Part shown: positions 10,690 to 20,934 of the stretch, in pieces | Position numbering within the stretch: the first letter of the stretch is position 1 | Layout: each line of letters begins with the position of its first letter | Assembly (NCBI GenBank): GCA_012274445.1 | Contig: JAAROD010000095.1 | Coordinates: forward strand, 434,001-498,000 | Direction of reading: 5' to 3' | Origin: Sclerotiophoma versabilis | Lineage: Eukaryota; Ascomycota; Dothideomycetes; Pleosporales; Didymellaceae | DNA: 64,000 bases | Translations under genes and position numbers: made by a program | The notes under the pieces: model-generated | The model's database searches: none | What the model saw: only the letters and a program-made list of their open reading frames with translations | What the model was told of the DNA's origin: nothing

Positions 10690-11845
10690 TTTGAAATGTG
10701 GACTGCGTTGTCTGAAGCTCCTTTGCATGCTACCTCCTAGGCGACCTTATATGGCCATCTGTGATGGTATACCGCATAAACTGGTCAAACCCGACCGTAC
10801 TCAGCTAATTGCGACAGCACCGAGAGACGACCCCCAATGCCGACATCCGCAGCGTGTTTAACGGGGGTTGTACTGAGATCGGCGAATTGTAGAAGAAGGT
10901 AGACGCACGCTCCATGATATCGATCTTGTGGCATATATTGCTCCAGGATATTGTTGCGGCGCGATGCCTCAATTGAAATACCAAGACATTGGAATAGTCG
11001 TTGCAAGTTAGCGCCTCCGTAGTCGTGAACGAATCAGCGAAGTTAAGCCGAGCATGCTCAAGAGGACGATCGCAATATGATCGGGCCGGCACGTTGCCAC
11101 CGGGCTTTTCTGCAAGGAACGTGTACCGGTATGAGAAGAAAAGGCAGGTCACTGTTCGTGAGCCGCCTGCATACAAAAGCATTTCGCCGACTGTGATATT
11201 CTGGTAGTATGACATCAGAGTGCTACCTTCGTGCTGCTTCAGTTGTAGACAACGACCGAAAGCTTAAGTTCTTTGAAAAGCTTGACGAGGATATGCGAGA
11301 TGATACCATTTCGGCAGTTCACGTCGAGTCTCGTCGCGATAATGAGGGGAGCATTATTGCTGAAGGAGGAAGTAGGCGGGGAAAGATGAGTCCAAGCGCG
11401 ATAACCTAGTGCTCTCAACCACTGCTCTCCGACTAGCAACCTGCCATTGTCACAGCATGCTCACACCAAAATCCGCTCTAACACTCACCTATACACATCA
11501 CACGAAGGACCATGAGCATTCAGATAGAAGCTAAGGTCGTATGTCCAAACACAGCTCCAGCTGCTAGAGAAGGCTGTGGAGACGTTAAGAGAGAGTTTGT
11601 GAGGTATCGCGAACGTTACCATTTTAGAAGATAACAGGCATGAGCTGTTTCTCGCGCTACTACATGAATCATCCTTAGAGCCTTTCTGTTCGTCTGTTCC
11701 GTCGTCTGATGCTGTTCGAACTCGTGTCCTCCTTCATCGATATCCATAGGTTCCTTGCCTTGTTGCTCTGGCGGAGGAAGAAGGTACCAAGCTGTTGCAT
11801 ATCCTTCTTCGGCACTAGGCCTAACCAATCTGGCGCATGACCGCT
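10690..11845. other. Intergenic region
   Basis: About 1.15 kb: promoter of the secreted EEP/lectin gene, then DNA with only short overlapping ORFs. Nothing further recognised. Confidence 0.5.
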
Positions 11846-12919
11846 TCATCCTGATACAGCCCCACGCGCATTGTTGATTGCCATGGCCCTTGAACTAAAT
11901 ACAGCTGGGGCAGGTGCAAGCCGACCACGGATGCATATTGGTATACTGCTGAGTTCAGACGCGCCCAGCTTTTTAGTGAGTTGACCCCACTGGTACAGCT
12001 TCAAATCTGGACCGTTGAGTATCTCGAGTGAACAACCGGTGACTGCAGTCATATCTGAAGAGCGACTGTTGTAGTCGACCCAAACCCGCTGGTTATCCCT
12101 TTGTTGATGGTATTCAATACAGCTGGAGAAAGTTTGGTCGTGTTTGAGCCAGGTATATTTTGAGATAGCTATCATCAAGCAAGATACGAGGCTCGCAGGG
12201 TAGGCTTCGTAGCTTTGGCACTGGGCGAGATCAGCGTTGGAGCCCACGATCGCCATCGCGGCACGTGGCCAGTTTGGCCTCTGAAGATGTTGCATCTCCA
12301 AGTAATGCCAGTTAATGCACCTACATAGCATATCCAGGCACCTGCACATGACTATTAGAGCTGACATGTATCCTTGTTCAGGTCCCTGCATACATTCGTT
12401 CGATCGCTCTTTCTTCAGAAGGCCGCGTCGTAAATCAATTCGAGCTTCACACCAAACCCGAGCTCCTCCAACTTGCCTCCATATTCCTTGCTTTGACTGT
12501 CGGTACCTTCCAGTATATTTGTCGTGTTCGATATATTGATGAGCGTAATGAAGTAAAGGGTTGAGATACTGGATCGGACAAGATGAGAAACGAGGTTCGC
12601 ACGCGCCAATCCGGGAGCAAACGCCATCGACTGCCTGGCGCCTAACGAAGGTGGTTCCTGACGGAGGAACTGAGATGCCTTGCAGCCAAGAGGGGTGGTC
12701 TTGAACTAAAGTATTTATTCGGAACACATCGAAAGATCGAAATACACTAGCTTTGATACTAAGGGTACAGATTGGGAAGGTGAAAGAAGTAGTGTCAGGC
12801 CATTGAATGAGCATTATAGTACCCGGTCTCGTGTTTGAGAGAGACTCATGCAAGCATGCTGACATGTGGAGTCGTATATGGCTTGGCGGCACAACAAGTC
12901 CCAGAGATAAGCAGACCAC
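11846..12919 (-). CDS. Doubtful orphan ORF (357 codons)
   Basis: A 357-codon uninterrupted frame on the minus strand, unusually long for chance in DNA of this composition. The product has no domain I recognise, many Cys and Met residues, and mixed character: the N-terminal part (TSFTFPICTLSIKASVF) is strand-like and the C-terminal part (GPDLKLYQWGQLTKKLG) is soluble-like. Within it, another frame (12627-12415) encodes 70 codons that also look protein-like (STLYFITLINISNTTN, GFGVKLELIYDAAF). The true gene may therefore be spliced between frames, or this may be a decayed gene. A 24-bp element near its 5' end (12848-12871) recurs upstream of the neighbouring secreted-protein gene. I cannot assign a start or function. 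Confidence 0.25.
   Translation of the reverse strand: MVCLSLGLVVPPSHIRLHMSACLHESLSNTRPGTIMLIQWPDTTSFTFPICTLSIKASVFRSFDVFRINTLVQDHPSWLQGISVPPSGTTFVRRQAVDGVCSRIGACEPRFSSCPIQYLNPLLHYAHQYIEHDKYTGRYRQSKQGIWRQVGGARVWCEARIDLRRGLLKKERSNECMQGPEQGYMSALIVMCRCLDMLCRCINWHYLEMQHLQRPNWPRAAMAIVGSNADLAQCQSYEAYPASLVSCLMIAISKYTWLKHDQTFSSCIEYHQQRDNQRVWVDYNSRSSDMTAVTGCSLEILNGPDLKLYQWGQLTKKLGASELSSIPICIRGRLAPAPAVFSSRAMAINNARGAVSG
12848..12871. repeat. 24-bp dispersed element, copy A
   Basis: ATGCAAGCATGCTGACATGTGGAG matches copy B at 14129-14152 in 21 of 24 positions, same orientation, about 1.28 kb apart. It lies near the 5' end of the orphan ORF. Confidence 0.6.
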
Positions 12920-13039
12920 GAAAGGACTTTGTGAAATTTCTTAGCCTGTTACTGGAGCCATCACTGTTGCAAGTAGTAAGATCCTTAACGTCGAAGCCTT
13001 ACAGGAATATGATCCATGATTTGTAGATCAATTCACCTT

Positions 13040-13725
13040 TTAGAGCGTCTTTGTTGCGGGGGCGAGCACAGGTTTGACTGCAACAGACGCGGTCATCAGC
13101 ATTCCCACGAGTCTTCGAATGGATGGAGTGGATACTCACAAGCTGCACTCAGTACATAACTGCACCAACCACTCGATGCGCATCGGCCGCCCATATTATC
13201 TCCTGACAGGAACGATGCTTCGGCTTCGTATCTTGTATTCTCAAACGGTGTCCCAGGCTCCACAGCGTGGATAAATCGTAGCCTGAAATCAGACACTGAA
13301 GCAGTGGAAGTATAGTTTCCAGGAAGGACCTGCAACGCCCAGTGTCCATCCTCGATGGAGTTACAGGGCCAGGTACGGCCTTGCGGAGACTCGCCTCTGT
13401 ACCACCGCGCTTCGCAGCTGATGCCTTGGCTACCTCCCGGTATAGTCAGGCTGTTCGATGAACCTCGGGTTAGAAAGTAGGAGTTTGGATCTGTGACATT
13501 GGCCGTGATGTACCGCCCTATACATTCTTGTCAACCGCCTGGTTGTGGATGTGGCCTTTGGAACCACGTACATGGTGTCGAGCCAGGCCTGCCGGGAGGA
13601 CTACTGGAATGGACGGCCGTGACTTGGAAAGCTTGCAAGCCATCTTGGCGAACCTTTAGTGAGGAAGCCGAAGCAAAGAGACCAAAAATCATGGTGCCAG
13701 TAAGGATGGAGGTGAGAAAATGCAT
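13040..13725 (-). CDS. Small secreted cysteine-containing protein
   Basis: A three-exon gene recovered from splice signals: 13725-13572, 13517-13140 and 13077-13040, introns 54 nt (GTACGT...ATAG) and 62 nt (GTGAGT...GCTGATGAC...TTGCAG). All phases match and give 189 aa. Residues 1-20 (MHFLTSILTGTMIFGLFASA) are a signal peptide. The mature part starts near FQVTAVHSSSPPGRPGSTPW, then RYITANVTDPNSYF, and has four cysteines (ISCEARW, WPCNS, GGRCASSGWCSY), so probably two disulphides, plus potential N-glycosylation sites (NVT, NYT). The tail is SAAFKPVLAPATKTL. This pattern is typical of small secreted proteins of unknown function in plant-associated Dothideomycetes; an effector or surface role is inference. 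No catalytic motif is seen. Splicing is necessary: each exon alone ends in an early stop. Confidence 0.75.
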
Positions 13726-14893
13726 GTTGAAACGATAATGGAGAGCTGAGGGCGAGGCCTCTGAATAAAGCAGCGACCGTGGAAATATGGATGTAGTCGA
13801 ACCTCTGCGGCTGCATGATCGACTTTATATCCTATGCAGTCAGACATGTGACTAATATTGGGTCCGTAGGCCCTTACACCTACTTCTCCGGATGATATTG
13901 AGGAAGACAATTCCTTTGGCCAAGTCAAAAGGCTGCATAAGGGAACGTACCTACAAGGATCAGGTCATGATTTACTGCGAACCTTTGCAACTTCTCAACA
14001 AGAGGTCCACTTGGTGAACGTCGAAGGAACCGAATTTGTAGAGTCAAGCTGTGTGCAAGAAAAAAACATGTTGTCAGATATTGGAACAAGGTCTTGGCCC
14101 TCGTACTTTTATTGGAATGACAGAGACAATGCATGAATGCTGACATGTGGGGTAAAGGCCGGCTAACATGGCGGGAGAAATCATACACAGGTTACATGGG
14201 AGGATTGTTATTGGAAGGTGCAATGAATCGTGTACACGTCTTTCGATCACGCGAGGCTGCTGTGCTGACTTCGAACAGCCTTGAATGAGTGAGTGAGTGT
14301 ATTTGCCTAGGCGTCAATCCGGAGTCAGTGCGGCCAGGAGAGCTTCATTCCAGTGGATCATATTCGGATGTATGTTACAAACAAGCTGGCCCTCTCTAAT
14401 TCGATGTTCCAGGAGTGTTGTTGCTGTCGATGTTCCCATTGCTGCTTCCTGGCTCGCAAAGGAAGCAGCAATGAGGCGATGCACGGACCAACACCAAGAC
14501 TCGCTTACCGGTAGCGCCTTCCCACAGCGAGCCAGCACAGAATTACTCTTCGTGCTGGAGAACTTTCGACCTCGACAAGCCGACTAACCCAACAGACGAC
14601 CCCAAAGGTACGCTTCACACCAGCAGATTCGACGATACACCAGAGCTGCCAGCATTGCGATTGCGAGACCACCCTGCGAACACACCTCCCGACCTGCACA
14701 CCGCTCAGCAACGTACCGGCGCACGCGATACTAGCAATCGTTACAGCTTCATACGTTTCCCAGCGGGGTCGAAAAGGAGGGCAGGATGCTTGTAACGGTG
14801 GTCTCGAGGCAATTGCTGCGGCACTGGAACACTCGACATTCGAAGGACAAAGGCTAACAGTTTGTGAACAGCAGTCTTCTGTAATCTGCAAAC
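13726..14893. other. Divergent intergenic region
   Basis: About 1.2 kb between the secreted-protein gene (minus) and ribosomal protein S8 (plus). Minus-strand ORFs at 13925-14188 and 14505-14891 have no recognisable content. It should contain both promoters. Confidence 0.5.
14129..14152. repeat. 24-bp dispersed element, copy B
   Basis: ATGCATGAATGCTGACATGTGGGG, 21/24 identical to copy A at 12848-12871. It lies about 400 bp upstream of the small secreted protein gene, so a shared promoter element or a trace of a local duplication is possible. Confidence 0.6.
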
Positions 14894-15615
14894 ATGGGGT
14901 ATCTATGCACGCTCTTTTCTCTACGCATCACCAAGGCTAACACTTGCCAGTATCTCTCGCGACTCTCGCCACAAGCGCTCCGCTTCCGGTGCGAAGCGCG
15001 CATACTACCGCAAGAAGAGGTAAGCAAGCTTCTTGCATAACCCGATCGCATCTCAAGTCATGTTTCTAACATGGCTTCAGGGCTTTCGAGAAGGGCCGCC
15101 AGCCTGCCAACACCCGTATTGGCTCCAAGCGTGTCCACCTCGTCCGCACCCGCGGCGGCAACCGCAAGTTCCGTGCCCTCCGCCTCGACGCCGGTAACTT
15201 CTCCTGGGGTTCTGAGGGTATCGCCAAGAAGACCCGTGTCATCGGTGTCGTCTACCACCCCTCCAACAACGAGCTCGTCCGTACCAACACCCTGACCCGC
15301 TCCGCCGTTGTCCAGATCGATGCCGCTCCTTTCAGGCAGTGGTACGAGGCCCACTACGGCTCTTCCCTTGGCCGCAGGAGGCAGGCCAAGTCTGGCGAGA
15401 AGGCCGAGGACATCAAGAAGTCCAACGCTGTCGCCAAGAAGCAGGCTGAGCGCCTTTCCGCCTCCGGCAAGGTCGACTCCGCCGTCGAGAAGCAGTTCGA
15501 GGCTGGTCGTCTGTACGCTGTCGTCTCCTCGCGCCCCGGTCAGTCCGGCCGCTGCGACGGTTACGTCCTTGAGGGTGAGGAACTCGCTTTCTACCAGCGT
15601 CTCCTCAGGAAGTAA
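14894..15615 (+). CDS. rps8: 40S ribosomal protein S8 (eS8)
   Basis: Three exons: 14894-14898, 14951-15019 and 15081-15615, with introns of 52 and 61 nt, giving 202 aa, the usual length for eS8. The first coding exon is only ATGGG; the split Gly codon is completed by T of exon 2 (MG|ISRDSRHKRSASGAKRAYY). The sequence continues KKR|AFEKGRQPANTRIG and has the eS8 hallmarks RVHLVRTRGGN, KFRALRLDAGNFSWGSE, VVYHPSNNELVRTNTL, FRQWYEAHYG and the C-terminal SSRPGQSGRCDGYVLEG...FYQRLLRK. It is a component of the small ribosomal subunit. Codon use is strongly biased to C-ending codons (GTC, CGC, AAG, GCC), as for a highly expressed gene. Its 5' leader may contain a further intron that I could not place. 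Confidence 0.96.
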
Positions 15616-16263
15616 GGGTGATGTTTGGGGTTTCTTCGGTGCATTGGTCAGGTCACAAAAGGTGTTTAGTCATGTATCTGGTCTGCACAAACGCAGAACT
15701 TCGAATGAATAAGGCATGATAATGCCACTTCTCTAGATACCACGAGTCTATGAATTCTCGATTTCAACGTTACGTGGTCATTTTTCGTCGCTTTCTCTAC
15801 TTTGAATTCACATTTCTGCATCCGTCAGAGCAGTCAAGGAATTTGACGTGTGCATTTGGCAGCTCTGCTAAACTACATCTGCTTCTTTTGTTCTCTTGTG
15901 GAAAGTGCAAGGATTTATATTATCGCACTAGTGTGAACACCGAACCGGCGACCCACCGGCCTTCATCGAGCATCTCCTCAACACTCATCAGATAAGATGA
16001 CCTGAGACACCGAGGACTGCGGCTGCTATCTTCCTTTAGGAGGGGTAAAAGTCCAACATTCGTCAGCATGTCGTGAGCCGATTGGAGCATCGTCGGTCGC
16101 AACCATGTTCAGTAGGCCCACTGGTGGTTGACGTGCTTAGGCGTGCAGTTGTCGACATCTTGAACTGGCAAGAAAGAGCATTATAAGAGAGCAACATTGG
16201 CAAGCATGACAACTCACGTCAGGATCGTACAAGCCTTGGATACTGCGGATCACAGCCGAAAAC
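15616..16263. other. Intergenic region
   Basis: 3' flank of rps8 and promoter of the monooxygenase gene, with an iron-GATA-like element listed separately. No gene supported. Confidence 0.5.
15987..15995 (+). promoter_or_regulatory. ATCWGATAA-type GATA element upstream of the monooxygenase
   Basis: ATCAGATAA exactly matches the ATCWGATAA consensus known for the fungal iron-responsive GATA repressors (SreA/Fep1/Sfu1 type). It lies about 270 bp upstream of the luciferase-like monooxygenase start. The identity to the element upstream of the siderophore-type transporter extends to 15 bp (15986-16000). A general nitrogen GATA factor could also bind it. Confidence 0.4.
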
Positions 16264-17421
16264 ATGCCTACCGAATTCATATCTCTAGCTTTCCCTAACG
16301 CTTCCACTGAGTTGGAGCCGATCCCGGGTGCATCTATTGACCCGGACTATCTTAAGAGGTATGCTCAAAACTTGGATGACTACGGCTTCAACTACACTCT
16401 GCAACCCTACGACTCCTCGTACTTCGACCCCTTCACTACTGGCGCCACAATTGCCTCACATACCAAGAACCTCAAGGTCATCATTGCATTGCGTCCCAAC
16501 ACAGTCTATCCAACAGTAGCTGCCAAGTCTCTTGCAACGCTCGATCAACTCTCTAAAGGCCGCGCAGTTGTGCATTTCATTGCTGGTGGCAGCGATGCTG
16601 AGCAAGCCAAGGAAGGTGACTTCTTGCCCAAAGATGAGCGTTATGGACGTCTGGAAGAATACATCAAGATCCTCAAGCGAGCATGGGAATCACCCGAGCC
16701 CTTCGACTGGGAGGGTAAATACTACCAGTTCAAGCAATTCAGCAACCGCGTCAGGCCGGTCAACGGGAAGAGCATCCCGATCTCAGTCGGCGGCAGCAGC
16801 GACGAAGCGTACCGCATTGGCGGGTCTCTGGCTGATATCTTCGGCCTGTGGGGTGAACCGCTGAGGGAGACAAAACAGCAAATCGACCGCATCCACGCTG
16901 AGGCTGAAAAGGCTGGCAGGACAGATAGGCCGAGGATTTGGGTCACTTTCAGGCCAATTGTGGCTGAGACTGAGGAGTTGGCGTGGCAGAAGGCGCATAA
17001 GACACTCGAGGCGCTGCAGACGCATCGTGTTGCAGGTCTAGGCAAAGTCCCGGCCAACGCACCCGCACCACAGAACGTTGGTAGCCAGAGGCTGCTTGAT
17101 ATTGCGAAGAAGGGCGAGGTGCAAGATAGGGCGCTGTGGTATCCTACGGTTACGGCGACGAACGCTAGGGGGGCTTCGACGGCTTTGGTAGGCAGCTACC
17201 AGACTGTCATCGACTCCATTTTGGATTACGTCGATCTCGGTTGCGAGCTCATCTCTATTCGTGGGTACGACAACCTCAACGATGCGATCGACTACGGAAG
17301 ATACATCCTGCCAGGCGTAAGGAAGGAATTGGCGAAGAGGGAAGGAGCAAAGCAGAATGGTAACGGGATTGTAGACAAGGTCGCCGAGGCTGTCGAGAGT
17401 GTGACAGTACGTGACGGTTAA
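16264..17421 (+). CDS. Luciferase-like flavin monooxygenase (alkanesulfonate monooxygenase SsuD type)
   Basis: Single exon, 385 aa. It matches the bacterial-luciferase-like TIM-barrel family that uses reduced FMN and O2. Family features: EFISLAFPN at the first strand, NLKVIIALRPNTVYPTVAAK, LDQLSKGRAVVHFIAGGSDAEQAKEGDF, DERYGRLEEYIKILKRAW, FDWEGKYYQFK, IPISVGGSSDEAYRIGGSLADIFGLWGEPL, and a C-terminal GSYQTVIDSILDYVDLGCELISIRGYDNLNDAIDYG. These are typical of the alkanesulfonate monooxygenase branch, which releases sulfite from sulfonates during sulphur scavenging. No separate flavin reductase gene is nearby. No targeting signal, so probably cytosolic. The residues after ~365 are a low-complexity tail. 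The exact substrate cannot be deduced. The family is scattered in fungi and common in bacteria, so old transfer is possible but untested. Confidence 0.88.
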   Translation: MPTEFISLAFPNASTELEPIPGASIDPDYLKRYAQNLDDYGFNYTLQPYDSSYFDPFTTGATIASHTKNLKVIIALRPNTVYPTVAAKSLATLDQLSKGRAVVHFIAGGSDAEQAKEGDFLPKDERYGRLEEYIKILKRAWESPEPFDWEGKYYQFKQFSNRVRPVNGKSIPISVGGSSDEAYRIGGSLADIFGLWGEPLRETKQQIDRIHAEAEKAGRTDRPRIWVTFRPIVAETEELAWQKAHKTLEALQTHRVAGLGKVPANAPAPQNVGSQRLLDIAKKGEVQDRALWYPTVTATNARGASTALVGSYQTVIDSILDYVDLGCELISIRGYDNLNDAIDYGRYILPGVRKELAKREGAKQNGNGIVDKVAEAVESVTVRDG

Positions 17422-18320
17422 GCAGCTTAGCTACTAGTCGTTCTGAACCGATCCTAATAACACAATTAATGAAACATTGGAAACGTCCTGATCCTTTTCT
17501 CGCAATCAGGCCGGTGCGGTCTAACCTCGCACTCTCTTGCATTGCCGGGCTTGTTGCATGTACTTCCAGAGCAGAGATTACACAACCATTATCCCTTGCC
17601 TTCTCTCTACCTTGCCCTCAGTCTTACGCTCAATCTTCCCCCCGTGCACTTCCGCGGTAGATGCCTACATCTCAACTCCAAGGTATCCCACTTAAAACAC
17701 TTCCAAGGATATGTAGTTCCGCAAGCACAAGACAGCACCCATGAATAGCAAACCAACCTCATGGCAGCCCGAGAGCAGCATGTTTACTGCGGGAAGATGC
17801 AGGTTCGAATTTTTCCATATCGACATATCTCTCTGTGCTATTTACCTTGAGGGCTGCAATCGTGATGGAGAGGGATGTTCAGATGCGTCTGGGCTGGTGA
17901 AGGAGAGTGCCAAGTATCAGATGTTAATGTCTTATTAATATATCATGGCACAGGTGACTGGCGGGCCTGTAAGTATCGCGTTATGAGATGAGGATGCCAC
18001 GAGACGCTAGATGAGGTGGGAAAAGCACACATTGCATGGATTTGTTCTCGCCAACGTTATCAACACCACTCTTCACTATTACTGCTGCTTCGTGCCTACG
18101 GGTATCAGTGCTCAAATCGATCTGATGTCTTGCTTTTATCGTCTGCGTGTTCAAACTTATCCAACCTTGTGGCGGGTAATTGTGTAGCCGAGGTCATTGG
18201 CCTATTCCGAGCGCCTGGAAGCCATGAAGTGTATGATCTTCTTATTGCGCAGCCGTGATGGTATGCTGCGCCTCCTAGTTTAGTTTTTGTTCTCCGACCC
18301 TTACCCATTTGATACCGGCT
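17422..18320. other. Convergent intergenic region
   Basis: About 0.9 kb between the 3' ends of the monooxygenase (plus) and Rgp1 (minus). Only short ORFs, no recognisable feature. Confidence 0.5.
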
Positions 18321-20934
18321 TCACACAGGTAACCCCTCCTCATCAGGCGCGTCAGGTGCCCCTGTTACTGCACCGTACACTTTGATTGGGACCTGTACTT
18401 CAAAGCTTTCTGCTGGCAATCGTTGCGCAGCAGCCAATATGACACCCCTGTCATCGCTGGATATCTCCTCAAGTAAGCCGTCGAACGACTGCACTCCTCC
18501 ATCCTCATGCGTGACACGGGGCGTAATGAACTCAATGCGTAACCTCCACTCCAAGCTGATGCCGCTGGTGATAAACTCTGGTGTCGCATTCGGGGGTATC
18601 GTAGGTGAGAAAGCTAATTTCTGAGCGAACAAGGCATTCTCAGAGAAGTAAGCGTGTGCCTTCTTCGTAACACGATAGATGGACGCATTAGATCGGAGTG
18701 CGATAGCTGGGTCGACCTTTTCCGAGGTTTCGAGTGATACGTGAACGGAGTAGCATGGGATATGCGAGTCAGTAAAGTCAATCACAGCCGACATGGTCTC
18801 TCCCAATCGATATGCTGGCCGAGCGAGCATGATAACTGCAACCCGCCGACCGCTACGAGCAATCTCAAATCGATTGGCGCTCTGGTTTGCTGTGCCTGTG
18901 AGGTTACTGCGTAGGATAGCCATGTCGATAGACTCCTTCATAGTTTGGGGATGATGATCTTCAGCTATCGATGAGCGTCCGGGTATCGTGCCAGTTGGCG
19001 ATAATAGACCCATGCTGGAGTTTTGCCGCGTTCGTTCCAAAAGGTTGTCCACGTATGTAAGGAACTCGGAAAATGGGTCCTGGCCTGATTTATCGGCAGC
19101 AGCTCCTTTCTTTGCCGCCAAGGTCAAGTTCGACCCTGCTGCTGCATCAATGCTTGCAGTTCGAGCTTGATCGCGAAGTATAATGTACGGAGACATCAAG
19201 TCGTGGCCGAGTATGTCTCCACGACCTGTTATGTATTAGCAACGTTGGATATGTGATGGGGAGCTGACATACCATTGACGCTACCAAAGACCCGGAAAGG
19301 AATATCGACCTGCCTCACCTGTTGTTCCTTGGTTGAGCCCGCCCGCTGTGTACCGATTGTAAGGTGGTAGTCGACCTTCATCGAACGCCCTTTGTGCGAT
19401 GGTGGAAGTCCCCTGGGCATAGTAAAGCTGTACGTGTAGCTGCGACTCTCGCCGGGCGCAAGCTTGAGATCCACGAACAGGATCGACTGTGGTGTGGTGA
19501 TAAGTGGAACCGTCTTCGAACTGGCTGTACTTCTCATCTCGCGGATACTCGAGGGCTCAGAGGAGCCTAGCAATCCACCTAGAGACTCTCCAATGTTGCC
19601 CCAACCTAGGGCGCCGAACAGGCCGCTCTCACGCTTTGGTCTCTCGACTCCTACCACACCACCACCACCCTGACCTCCTACAACGCCCTTCCTCTTTACT
19701 TCCTCGAAGGGGGCCTGGTTAATCAGAGAACCGTCTAGGGTAAACGATCCCATGATCTGGGCATAGCCCATCATCAGTGACTCTGGCTGAAGCTGCTGCT
19801 TCGGCGGCGCCAGATGGCTCGCTTGTCGTTGGTGTATTGTTCTTGGTAATGAGCGAGCGGAGGGGTGAGCTACATATTCGGAGGCTAAAGTCTCTGAGGA
19901 GTTGTTGCTCATGGAGTAGAACTCGCCGCTACTACGCGGTGTACCTTCCATGCTAGACGCAGATATTATCCGGGCGACGGGCGAGAGTGTCTCGAGGTGG
20001 GGGTGTGTAGGCATTCGGCGGCCACTTTGCGTTGGTTGAGGGGAGTGCCCTCGCGCTCGTGATACCTGCACAGGGGGCGTCTGCGCAGGAGGTGTATGTG
20101 TGGTGTCTGGCATCTCGGGCCGTACTGGCGAAGGATCGTTTGCCGGAGGAGCCATTGGGAACTTGAAGTTGGAGGAAAACGATCCCGATGGCTTTCGTCC
20201 CGTGGTAGGGAGAGCTGGGGTGCTCGGCGCGGTGGTGATACCTGGTCTCCTTCTCGAGGGACGCGGAGGAAATGCGAATTCGCTCGATGGTTCTTGAATG
20301 GTAGGTGGATATGATGCACCACCTGCGAGTGGCGAGGGATGAGTGGCCGAGCGGAAGCCTGGAGAGGACACTAGAGCTCTGTCAGTGGTTGAGGTGCATC
20401 CTCTGCGGTGCTCGTACCTGGATACGAGGAGGGCCTGTTTGGCATGACCTGCATACTGGCAGACCTGCCATGCCCTCGGCCTGGCCGTGTCGGCGTGACG
20501 CTGCTTTTGTGGCTTCCTCCAGTCGCAGCATCTGTGCCTAGTGATATGATCGATATCGATCTCCCGTGCTTGTGAGCCCTGCCGTTGTTGCCAAATGCCC
20601 CGCCAAGGGACATGGGCGATCGCGCGTCTCCAGCGACAGAAGAGGCATGGAGTGACTGTGCCGGACGATGGCCTCGCAGATGTGGGGAGCCTGGTACCTG
20701 GGAGAGGAAGGAGGAATTGCGCGATATGGACGGTCTCGTAGAGGAATGGACAGGGGGCAGCTTGCGCTGTCGCTCTCCGCCTGGCGCGAAGCCGTTGTGT
20801 TTGCGCACTGGCGACAGATCGCGCCCCTCAGGGCTTGCTACGTTCTTGAAGGTGATTGTGCATTGCACATCTTCGCCGGCGAACACGGTCGAGTCCTTCC
20901 ATTGTACGAATACCCGGATATTCGACGAGGACAT
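18321..20934 (-). CDS. rgp1: Rgp1 family protein (Ric1-Rgp1 GEF subunit)
   Basis: Three exons, 20934-20418, 20370-19273 and 19225-18321, giving 839 aa. Intron 1 may end at CTCTAG (47 nt, used here) or at CTCCAG 12 nt later; both keep frame. Intron 2 is 47 nt (GTATGT...GCTAATAC...ACAG). The N-terminus SNIRVFVQWKDSTVFAGEDV is the arrestin-like start of Rgp1. The middle ~330 residues are Ser/Pro-rich and disordered, then conserved blocks resume: PQSILFVDLKLAPGESRSYT, FTMPRGLPPSHKGRSMKVDY, VDIPFRVFGSVNG, RVAVIMLARPAYRLGETM, IPCYSVHVSLETSEKVDPAI, and near the C-terminus GISLEWRLRIEFIT and ESFEVQVPIKVYG. Rgp1 with Ric1 forms the Golgi-localised exchange factor for the Rab6-type GTPase Ypt6, acting in retrograde endosome-Golgi traffic. 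Ric1 is not in the window. Confidence 0.9.
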
